From assembly GCA_018711775.1 (NCBI GenBank), contig DVHV01000193.1, positions 1 through 20,689 of the forward strand: a stretch of 20,689 bases of DNA. The letters run 5' to 3'. Made by a program: the position numbers and the translations under genes. This stretch comes from Candidatus Onthocola stercoravium (GTDB taxonomy: Bacteria; Bacillota_I; Bacilli_A; RF39; UBA660). Of the stretch, positions 7,241 through 13,631 are shown piece by piece; the stretch's first letter is position 1; each line of letters begins with the position of its first letter. Under the pieces are notes generated by a model. That model was not told the DNA's origin. It saw only the letters and a program-made list of their open reading frames with translations, and searched no databases.

Positions 7241-7270
7241 TGATATTAACAGTATTGCTAATTTTTATTT
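7231..7270 (+). terminator. possible AT-only terminator after tmk
   Basis: TAAAAATTAG (7231-7240) can pair with CTAATTTTTA (7258-7267), 10 bp around a 17-nt loop and followed by TTTT. It is nearly all A-T, so stability is questionable. Confidence 0.3.
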
Positions 7271-7326
7271 TGCATAGACTAGATTTTAGTTATGATATTT
7301 GATAAAATTAAATAGGGTGGAGTAAT

Positions 7327-7836
7327 ATGAAAACTAATGTTAAACATCGTACAGATTATTTATCATGGGATGAATATTTTATGGGAATTGCAAAACTTTC
7401 TGCGCTTCGTAGTAAAGATCCTTCAACACAAGTTGGGGCATGCATTGTTAGTAGTGATAATCGTATTTTATCAATTGGTTATAATGGGGCTCCGAATGGA
7501 TTTCATGATGAAGATTTTCCTTGGGATAGAGAAGGAGAAGCATTAGAAACAAAATATTTATATGTATGTCATGCTGAACTTAATGCAATACTTAATTTTA
7601 GAGGACATAAAAGAGATTTTGAGGGTGCTAAGATATATGTAGCATTATTTCCTTGTAATGAGTGTGCTAAAGCAATTATTCAAGCAGGTATTAAAGAAGT
7701 TATATATTTAAGTGATAAATATCATAATGATACTAATTTTATCGCATCAAGAAGACTGTTTGATAGTTGTGGGGTTACGTATAGAGAATTGAATATAGAT
7801 AATCATAAAGAAATAAATATTAGATTAGATCAATAA
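7327..7836 (+). CDS. dCMP deaminase
   Basis: Zinc-dependent deamination of dCMP to dUMP, feeding thymidylate synthesis. The zinc and catalytic site is CHAELNA (His82, Glu84) with PCNEC (Cys110, Cys113). The N-terminal DPSTQVGACIVSSDNRILSIGYNG block is the standard deaminase opening. 169 aa is typical; the family includes Bacillus ComEB. GGTGGAG precedes the ATG. It probably begins the transcript that runs through the sortase and aldolase genes (gaps of 22 and -4 nt). Confidence 0.93.
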   Translation: MKTNVKHRTDYLSWDEYFMGIAKLSALRSKDPSTQVGACIVSSDNRILSIGYNGAPNGFHDEDFPWDREGEALETKYLYVCHAELNAILNFRGHKRDFEGAKIYVALFPCNECAKAIIQAGIKEVIYLSDKYHNDTNFIASRRLFDSCGVTYRELNIDNHKEINIRLDQ

Positions 7837-7858
7837 AGAATAAAAAAGGAGTATAAGA

Positions 7859-8809
7859 ATGACAAAAATAGATAAAGATGTTTTTTTAGATAAATTAACT
7901 CCTGAAGATATTGAAAATGTTATTTTGCCAACGTTAAAAGCCGATAAAGAGAAAAAATTAGCTGAACAAGCATGTGTAGTACAAAGAAGACTTTCTAAAA
8001 GGAAATTGATAGCATTTTTATTTATGTTAGTTTTTATTGGAGTAGGAGTGTTTTCGGGAGTAAAAGTTTTAGCTTGGAAAATGGATTCTGATAACACTTA
8101 TGCTCAAATAGAAATGATAAATGATAATGTTGTTATTGAAGAAGTGGAAGATACAGAAGCAATAGAAATTGTCAACCCACCAGAGGAAGAAGAAAATTCT
8201 GCTAATCCTTACTGGGATTATATTAAAATGAATTTAATTAATGTAGATTTTACAAATTTATTAAGTATTAATAGTGATACTAAAGGATGGATTCAAGTAA
8301 ATGGAACAAATATTAATTATCCTTTTGTCCAAACTACAGATAATGATTATTATTTAAAAAGAGATTTTAATAAAAAAAGTAATTCAGCTGGTTGGGTATA
8401 TATGGATTATCGTAATGAAGTTGAAAATTTTGATAGGAATACAATTTTATATGCTCATGGAAGATTGAATGGTACAATGTTTGGTTCATTAAAAAATATA
8501 TTTGAATCAGATTGGTTTGATGATGTTAATAATCATGTTATTAAATTATCTACATTAACAGAAAATACATTATGGCAAGTATTTAGTGTCTATCATATTC
8601 CTACAACTAGTGATTATTTACAAACAGAATTTAGTAGTAATGAAGATTTCTTGGAATTTGTTAATATGTTAGAAGAACGTAGTCAATATGAATTTAATGT
8701 AGAGTTTAATGAATCAGATAAAATATTAACATTATCAACTTGTTATAATGATCAAGAAAGAGTTGTATTACATGCAAAACTTATAAAAAGAGAGGTAAGA
8801 GAACAATGA
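7859..8809 (+). CDS. srtB: class B sortase
   Basis: Membrane transpeptidase that attaches surface proteins to the wall. 316 aa: a charged cytoplasmic N terminus (1-48), one membrane helix (about 50-73), an acidic stalk (90-115) and the sortase fold. Catalytic residues are His200 in LYAHGRLNGTMFGSL, Cys295 in LTLSTC, and Arg301 in ERVVLHAKL. WIQVNGTNINYPFVQ and NDYYLKRDF are class B hallmarks. The loop between Cys and Arg is short (5 residues). No clear substrate with a sorting signal is in the window. AAAGGAG precedes the ATG, and the stop overlaps the aldolase start (ATGA). Confidence 0.9.
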   Translation: MTKIDKDVFLDKLTPEDIENVILPTLKADKEKKLAEQACVVQRRLSKRKLIAFLFMLVFIGVGVFSGVKVLAWKMDSDNTYAQIEMINDNVVIEEVEDTEAIEIVNPPEEEENSANPYWDYIKMNLINVDFTNLLSINSDTKGWIQVNGTNINYPFVQTTDNDYYLKRDFNKKSNSAGWVYMDYRNEVENFDRNTILYAHGRLNGTMFGSLKNIFESDWFDDVNNHVIKLSTLTENTLWQVFSVYHIPTTSDYLQTEFSSNEDFLEFVNMLEERSQYEFNVEFNESDKILTLSTCYNDQERVVLHAKLIKREVREQ

Positions 8810-9681
8810 TAGAAGAATTAAAAACTAGAAAAGGATTTATTGCTGCGCTTGATCAAAGTGGTGGAAGTAGCAAAAAAACTTTGGTTAATTATGGAATAAA
8901 TGAAAGTGATATAAAAAATGATGAAGTAATGTTTAATTATATTCATGAAATGCGTACAAGGATAATTACTAATGAATATTTTACTGATAAGCATATTTTA
9001 GGGGTAATACTTTTTAGAAATACTATGGAAAGATATATTCAAGGTATTAATACAGTAAAATATTTGAATAATAAAAATATTCCAACATTTTTAAAAATCG
9101 ATTTAGGTTTAGATGAAGAATGTGACGGGGTTCAATTATTAAAAGATATTCCTAATTTAGATGAAATACTTGATAATGGAATAAAATACGGTGTTGTTGG
9201 GACAAAAATGCGGTCGGTAATTCATGAGTATAATGAATATGGTATTAAAAGAATAGTGGATCAACAATTTAGTTTGGCTAAAAAGATAATTGCTAAAGGA
9301 TTAGTTCCAATTATTGAACCAGAAGTAGATATTAATGCCAAAGATAAGAAGAATATAGAGTCTTTTTTGAAAACTGAGATTAGTAAACAATTGTCTAAAA
9401 TGAAAAAAGATGAATACGTAATGTTTAAATTTACAATTCCTGATTTATCTAATTTTTATGATTCATTATTACATTATAAAAATGTTGTAAGAATTGTTGC
9501 TTTGTCTGGTGGATATGATCGAGATAAGGCTTGTGAATTATTAAAAGGTAATAAGAAAATGATTGCTAGCTTTTCAAGAGCTTTACTTGAGGGACTTAAT
9601 ATAAATCAAAATGATGAAGAATTTTCTAATACATTAAAAAATTCAATAGAACAAATATATAATGCTTCAGTAAAAAAATAA
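8806..9681 (+). CDS. fda: class I fructose-bisphosphate aldolase
   Basis: Schiff-base aldolase of glycolysis, cleaving fructose 1,6-bisphosphate. The 291-aa protein matches my memory of the staphylococcal Fda/FdaB type throughout: KGFIAALDQSGGS (9-21), EMRTRIIT, GVQLLKDIPNLD, GTKMRS, IIAKGLVPIIEPEVDINAKDK (161-181), SGGYDRDKA and IASFSRALLEGL. The likely Schiff-base Lys is Lys208 in MFKFTIP. It overlaps the sortase gene by 4 nt, an unusual partner, so the link is probably co-transcription only. It ends at a strong terminator. Confidence 0.94.
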   Translation: MIEELKTRKGFIAALDQSGGSSKKTLVNYGINESDIKNDEVMFNYIHEMRTRIITNEYFTDKHILGVILFRNTMERYIQGINTVKYLNNKNIPTFLKIDLGLDEECDGVQLLKDIPNLDEILDNGIKYGVVGTKMRSVIHEYNEYGIKRIVDQQFSLAKKIIAKGLVPIIEPEVDINAKDKKNIESFLKTEISKQLSKMKKDEYVMFKFTIPDLSNFYDSLLHYKNVVRIVALSGGYDRDKACELLKGNKKMIASFSRALLEGLNINQNDEEFSNTLKNSIEQIYNASVKK

Positions 9682-9702
9682 CACGATATGGTGTTATTTT
9701 TT
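9673..9702. terminator. bidirectional terminator between fda and the XRE gene
   Basis: The stem at 9673-9684 (ending AATAACAC) pairs with 9691-9702 (GTGTTATTTTTT) around GATATG. It overlaps the stop codons of both convergent genes and has a T-run in each direction. Confidence 0.8.
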
Positions 9703-9921
9703 CATTATTGATTTAGGATAAGGTTTTCTTTCATCAGTTCGATATAATAAATAGTCAGTACTAGTGTTATAAAAATCAGCTAGTTGTTTTAAGTATTCCA
9801 ATGGGATACTTATTTTTTCTAGTTCATATTTACTATAGTTAGATTGATCTATTTTTAAATAGTCTGCAATATCTTTTTGATATAAGTCTTTATCTTCTCT
9901 TAACTCTTTAAGTCTATTCAT
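9694..9921 (-). CDS. XRE-family helix-turn-helix regulator
   Basis: 75 aa, a single Cro/CI-type DNA-binding domain (about residues 4-60): RLKELREDKDLYQKDIADYL, recognition region IDQSNYSKYELEKISIP, then LKQLADFYNTSTDYLL. The tail is short and basic. GGTGAT lies before the ATG. It is divergent from the secreted protein at 10021, and the 99-bp gap holds three dyad copies, so it is the natural candidate to bind them and repress both genes; that is inference. Confidence 0.9.
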   Translation of the reverse strand: MNRLKELREDKDLYQKDIADYLKIDQSNYSKYELEKISIPLEYLKQLADFYNTSTDYLLYRTDERKPYPKSIMKK

Positions 9922-9950
9922 GTTTAATCACCATGTATGTATCTTACAAC

Positions 9951-10020
9951 AGTTATAATTTAACTATTGACATAAAGGTAAAATTTACCTATAATTACAA
10001 TAGGAAGGTAAAATATAACT
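9951..10020. promoter_or_regulatory. three-copy 15-bp operator array
   Basis: Site 1, AGTTATAATTTAACT (9951-9965); site 2, AGGTAAAATTTACCT (9976-9990), a perfect dyad; site 3, AGGTAAAATATAACT (10006-10020). Shared pattern AGKTAWAATWTAMCT. Site 1 abuts the -35, site 2 fills the spacer between -35 and -10, and site 3 covers the start of the transcript up to the ATG. Centres are 25 and 30 bp apart. Confidence 0.7.
9967..9995 (+). promoter_or_regulatory. consensus sigma-A promoter for the FN3 protein gene
   Basis: TTGACA (9967-9972), a 17-bp spacer, TATAAT (9990-9995): a full consensus match, the strongest promoter in the window. A dyad occupies the spacer, so bound repressor would block polymerase directly. 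Confidence 0.85.
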
Positions 10021-11142
10021 ATGAAGAAGTATATTTTGTTAATTTGTATGTTTTTTATAACTGGTTTTATTCTTTTATTTAATAGGAATGAAGAAAAAAT
10101 TATTTATACTAATAGTAAAAGTGAACAAATTATTGATTCTAATGCCCTAACAATGATGTACGAAACAGATTATAATAGTGGCGAATATCAAGTTAGTAGT
10201 GATACAACATGGCCTCAGGAAGGATATATTTTTAATGAAAATTTATCTGCTTGTGAAAATGGAAGTACACTAACTTGGGATAATGAAAATAAGAGAATAG
10301 TAATGCAAGCAAATACATCTGATAAGTGTTATATTTATTTTGATAAATATAAATATTCAACTATAGATAATGTTGTAACTTCAGCAACTCAAAATAGTAT
10401 AACTGTAAATGTAGAAGCAACTCCAGGAGATGGAACTATTGTTAGTTACCATTATTCAATCAATAATGGAGAATATGTAACTAGTAATAATAGTAGTTAT
10501 ACTTTTAATAACTTAACAAGTAATACGGCATATAGTATAAATGTGTATGTAACTGATAGTAATGGCAAAGTATCTAGTGAATACACAACTAGTCAAAATA
10601 CATCATATGTAAATCCAACTGTAAATAGTGTAACAACATCTTCTACAAAAGATACAATATCTATAAATGTAAATGCTAGTGGAGGAAGCGGAAATATAGT
10701 AACATATCATTATTCAATAAATAATGGTAGTACATATACAGCAAGTAGTAATAGCAATTACACATTTACAGGTCTCACAAGTAATACAACATATAATATA
10801 AAGGTTTATGTAACAGATAGCAATGGAATTACATCAAATATATATAGTACAAGTGAGATTACTAAGTTGGGATTAATTAGTTTTAGTATAAGTGGAACAT
10901 CATATAATGCAGAAGAAGGAATGACTTGGGAAGAATGGGTTGTTAGTGATTATAATACAGACAAAGATGTTATAGGTTGTGCTCAAGATGCTTTGTATCA
11001 TTTAAGCAGTGGATCCTTTTCGGGTCCTGGTGGTGGTTATCCAATTTATAGTAGCGGCGTATATACCATTTGTACATCAGAGATTTCAACCGAAGAAAAT
11101 TATTATTATGATACAAGTGGACTGCCTGATATGTGGCGATAG
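10021..11142 (+). CDS. secreted or anchored protein with two FN3-like domains
   Basis: 373 aa. A hydrophobic N-terminal segment (residues 4-20) acts as a signal or anchor; there is no lipobox and no C-terminal sorting motif. Residues 41-108 form a Trp/Asn-rich module with Cys78 and Cys103 (SDTTWPQEGYIFN, CENGSTLTWDNEN, SDKCYIYFDKY). Two FN3-like repeats follow (about 112-195 and 198-282), each with VSYHYSINNG- or VTYHYSINNG- and LTSNTxYxIxVYVTDSNG-type strands. A C-terminal module (284-373) includes TSYNAEEGMTWEEWVVSDYN and Cys320/Cys351. I recall similar first and last modules recurring in gut Firmicutes surface proteins, but cannot verify it. AGGAAGG is 12 nt from the ATG, rather far. Its promoter is overlaid by the operator array. 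Confidence 0.75.
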   Translation: MKKYILLICMFFITGFILLFNRNEEKIIYTNSKSEQIIDSNALTMMYETDYNSGEYQVSSDTTWPQEGYIFNENLSACENGSTLTWDNENKRIVMQANTSDKCYIYFDKYKYSTIDNVVTSATQNSITVNVEATPGDGTIVSYHYSINNGEYVTSNNSSYTFNNLTSNTAYSINVYVTDSNGKVSSEYTTSQNTSYVNPTVNSVTTSSTKDTISINVNASGGSGNIVTYHYSINNGSTYTASSNSNYTFTGLTSNTTYNIKVYVTDSNGITSNIYSTSEITKLGLISFSISGTSYNAEEGMTWEEWVVSDYNTDKDVIGCAQDALYHLSSGSFSGPGGGYPIYSSGVYTICTSEISTEENYYYDTSGLPDMWR

Positions 11143-11221
11143 TAATGCATTATTAAATTAATTTAGATTTATTAAAGTTGAAATTAAACTTTACAAAAAA
11201 TCGTAAACTTATAAAAATTGA

Positions 11222-11250
11222 TGTTATTTATCTACTTATTTTGATATAAT
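11222..11250 (+). promoter_or_regulatory. promoter for the cca-dnaD-nth operon
   Basis: Extended -10 TGATATAAT (11242-11250), with a poor -35 TGTTAT (11222-11227) 17 bp upstream. The preceding 11143-11221 holds only AT-rich palindromes, including a 7-bp stem at 11173-11193 with no T-run. Confidence 0.6.
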
Positions 11251-11267
11251 TTAAGTGGAGATTATTA

Positions 11268-12338
11268 ATGGATAAGATTATAAAATGTATTTTAAAAGAA
11301 ATAAATGAGCATGGATTTGAATCCTATTTAGTTGGAGGTTATGTCAGAGATACCTTATTAGGTATTAAAGCATATGATGTTGATATTTGTACATCGGCAC
11401 TTCCTAAGGATCTTCATGTTCTTTTTAATGTTGTTTCTAATAATTATGGTGGAGCAAATTTAAAAATAGAAAATTATAATATTGATATAACAACATTTAG
11501 GGAAGAAGGAGAATATAAAAGTAGACATCCAGAGAATGTAAAATATATTACTGATTTAAAAACTGATTTAGAAAGACGAGATTTTACAATAAATGCTATA
11601 GTTATGGATGAGTCTGGTAAAGTAATTGATTTATTAGATGGAGTAAACGATTTAAACAATCGGACTATTAAAATGATTGGAGATCCTTTTAAAAGATTAA
11701 AGGATGATCCTTTAAGAATACTTAGGGCGATTAGATTTGCAACAGTTTTAGATTTTGAAATTGATGATGAATTAAAGGATGCTTTAAAAGCTAATAGTTC
11801 TTTAGTTTCTTCTTTATCTGGAGAAAGAATTAGAGAAGAATTAGATAAGATTTTAAGAAGTCCAAATTTTAAAAAAGGACTAAAATTATTTAGTGATTTA
11901 GGAATAGATAAAATTATTGGTTTAAGTTATAATGATGTTTTTTATACTGAAGATTTAATGGGAATGTATTCTCAGATAAAAGTTTTAGATATCCCATTTA
12001 CAAATAATGAAAAAAGCAATATAATTAGAATTACCGAGGTAGTTAAAAAGAACGTAATAAATTACGAAACTTTGTTTAACTATGGTTTATATATAAATAT
12101 AGTAGCAGGTATGGTACTTAATATAAGTGCAAAAAAAATAAATGGAATGTATAAAAAAATGCCAATTAAGGATCGTAATGATATTGCGGTTGATGGTAAT
12201 GAAATAATGGATATTTTAAGTATTAAGCCAGGTAAAATTCTTAAAGAAATTTATGGTGAGTTAATTACGGAAATACTTTCTGGTAGATTAAAAAATAAAA
12301 AGAGTGATATAAAAAAATATTTATTAAAAAGGAAGTGA
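11268..12338 (+). CDS. cca: CCA tRNA nucleotidyltransferase
   Basis: Adds or repairs the 3' CCA of tRNAs. Class II nucleotidyltransferase: LVGGYVRDTLLG (21-32), metal-binding DVD (37-39), RRDFTINA (103-110) and DDPLRILRAIRFA (146-158), all in the expected order. 356 aa is shorter than most bacterial CCA enzymes, mainly in the C-terminal body and tail. GGAG lies 8 nt before the ATG. The stop is 6 nt from dnaD, forming one operon. Confidence 0.93.
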   Translation: MDKIIKCILKEINEHGFESYLVGGYVRDTLLGIKAYDVDICTSALPKDLHVLFNVVSNNYGGANLKIENYNIDITTFREEGEYKSRHPENVKYITDLKTDLERRDFTINAIVMDESGKVIDLLDGVNDLNNRTIKMIGDPFKRLKDDPLRILRAIRFATVLDFEIDDELKDALKANSSLVSSLSGERIREELDKILRSPNFKKGLKLFSDLGIDKIIGLSYNDVFYTEDLMGMYSQIKVLDIPFTNNEKSNIIRITEVVKKNVINYETLFNYGLYINIVAGMVLNISAKKINGMYKKMPIKDRNDIAVDGNEIMDILSIKPGKILKEIYGELITEILSGRLKNKKSDIKKYLLKRK

Positions 12339-12344
12339 GTAAAA

Positions 12345-12971
12345 ATGTTTAAAGATAATAAAAAATTAGTGGCTGAAACAATATTTATAAAAGAGGCTTT
12401 AAAAGAAAATTTATCTTTAAACGAATTTTTATTATTGCTTTATTTTGATAATTCTTTTGATTTAGTGTTTGATATAAAAGTGGTTGCTAAAACTTTAAAT
12501 ATGAGTGAAGAACAAGTTCTTGAAGCTTATAGTAACTTGATGAAGAAAAAACTTATAAAGGTTAAGGCTGAAAAAGATGGATATGGAAAAGTTATTGAAA
12601 AAGTTTGTTTAGATAACTTTTATAATGAAATTAAAACTGATGTTAAGAATAGTGAAATAGAATCTAGCAAGGAGGATATATTTAGTATATTTGAAAGTAA
12701 TTTTGGTAGATCGTTATCACCGATGGATTATGAGATTATTAATGCTTGGATTGATAGGGGATTTAGTGAAGAGTTAGTTATTGCGGCGTTGAATGAGGCA
12801 GTATATAATGGTGTTCCTAATTTAAGATATATTGATAAAGTTTTATATGATTGGAATAAAAAAGGATATAAAACAGTAGAAGACGTTAATAATCGTTTTA
12901 AAGAAGATAAACAAAATGATAAATTATTTGAGACAAGTGTACTAAATTTTGATTGGTTAAATGAAAAGTAA
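12345..12971 (+). CDS. dnaD: DnaD-like replication initiation protein
   Basis: 208 aa. The N-terminal winged-helix region (about 20-100) carries LSLNEFLLLLYFDNSFD and MSEEQVLEAYSNLMKKKLI. The C-terminal DnaD domain (about 105-180) carries FESNFGRSLSPMDYEIINAWIDRGFSEELVIAALNEAV and the YIDKVLYDWNKKG ending, a hallmark of the family. DnaD helps load the replicative helicase at origins in Firmicutes. AGGAAGTGAG at the cca stop is the ribosome site. It overlaps nth by 11 nt, the same dnaD-nth order as Bacillus. Confidence 0.92.
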   Translation: MFKDNKKLVAETIFIKEALKENLSLNEFLLLLYFDNSFDLVFDIKVVAKTLNMSEEQVLEAYSNLMKKKLIKVKAEKDGYGKVIEKVCLDNFYNEIKTDVKNSEIESSKEDIFSIFESNFGRSLSPMDYEIINAWIDRGFSEELVIAALNEAVYNGVPNLRYIDKVLYDWNKKGYKTVEDVNNRFKEDKQNDKLFETSVLNFDWLNEK

Positions 12972-13584
12972 TGAAGTAATAAAATATTTAGATGAATTAT
13001 TTCCTGATGCTCGTTGTGAGTTAAATTATAATAAAGATTATGAATTATTGATTGCAACCATTTTATCGGCGCAATCAACTGATAAAAGAGTTAATTCAGT
13101 TACACCGATTTTATTTGCTAAGTATGATATTTATAGTTTGAAAGATGCTCCTTTAAAGGATATTGAAAATATTATTTATCCAGTGGGGACTCATAAAAGA
13201 AAGGCCGAATATATTAAGGTAGTTGCTAGAGAACTTGTAGAAAAGTTTGATGGACATGTACCAAATAATCGAAATTTTTTAGAAAGTCTACCAGGGGTTG
13301 GAAGAAAGACTTGTAATGTAGTTTTATCTAATTTATATGATGTACCTGCGATTGCAGTTGATACACATGTTAAGAGGGTGGCAAATAGGCTCGGAATTGT
13401 TAATAGTGATGATGTGTTAGAAATAGAAAATAAATTAATGAAATTTTTCCCTAAAGATAAATGGAGTAGAGTGCATCATCAATTAGTATTATTTGGTAGA
13501 TATATTTGTAAGAGTATGAAACCAGATTGTGATAATTGTCCTTTTATAAATAAATGTAAGTATAAAAATAATAATTTAGATTGA
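12961..13584 (+). CDS. nth: endonuclease III (DNA glycosylase/AP lyase)
   Basis: Base-excision repair of oxidised pyrimidines. 207 aa. Helix-hairpin-helix LPGVGRKT (110-117) with catalytic Lys116, catalytic Asp134 in AVDTHVKRV, and a 4Fe-4S loop with Cys183, 190, 193 and 199 (C-x6-C-x2-C-x5-C). The N terminus LLIATILSAQSTD is standard. The ATG lies 11 nt inside dnaD, so the two are translationally coupled. It ends before a GC-rich terminator. Confidence 0.96.
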   Translation: MKSNEVIKYLDELFPDARCELNYNKDYELLIATILSAQSTDKRVNSVTPILFAKYDIYSLKDAPLKDIENIIYPVGTHKRKAEYIKVVARELVEKFDGHVPNNRNFLESLPGVGRKTCNVVLSNLYDVPAIAVDTHVKRVANRLGIVNSDDVLEIENKLMKFFPKDKWSRVHHQLVLFGRYICKSMKPDCDNCPFINKCKYKNNNLD

Positions 13585-13607
13585 TTACTTTTTTAAACAT
13601 GTGAAAA

Positions 13608-13630
13608 CCACGTCCAAAAGACGTGGCTAT
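13608..13630. terminator. bidirectional terminator between nth and ponA
   Basis: CCACGTC (13608-13614) pairs with GACGTGG (13620-13626) around CAAAA, the most GC-rich hairpin in the window. On the minus strand it is followed by TTTT; on the plus strand by CTATTTTATT. Confidence 0.8.
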
Positions 13631-13631
13631 T

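Noticed and set aside
7337..7546. Plus-strand 69-aa reading frame inside the dCMP deaminase gene
   Set aside because: The deaminase frame has complete zinc motifs; this alternative frame has no ribosome site or recognisable content.
7825..8097. Minus-strand 90-aa reading frame opposite the sortase start
   Set aside because: It is antisense to the sortase coding region, with no ribosome site or motif.
11474..11659. Minus-strand 61-aa reading frame inside cca
   Set aside because: It is a shadow of the strongly supported CCA enzyme frame.
12728..13078. Minus-strand 116-aa reading frame over dnaD-nth
   Set aside because: It is a shadow of two well-supported genes; the composition is atypical.
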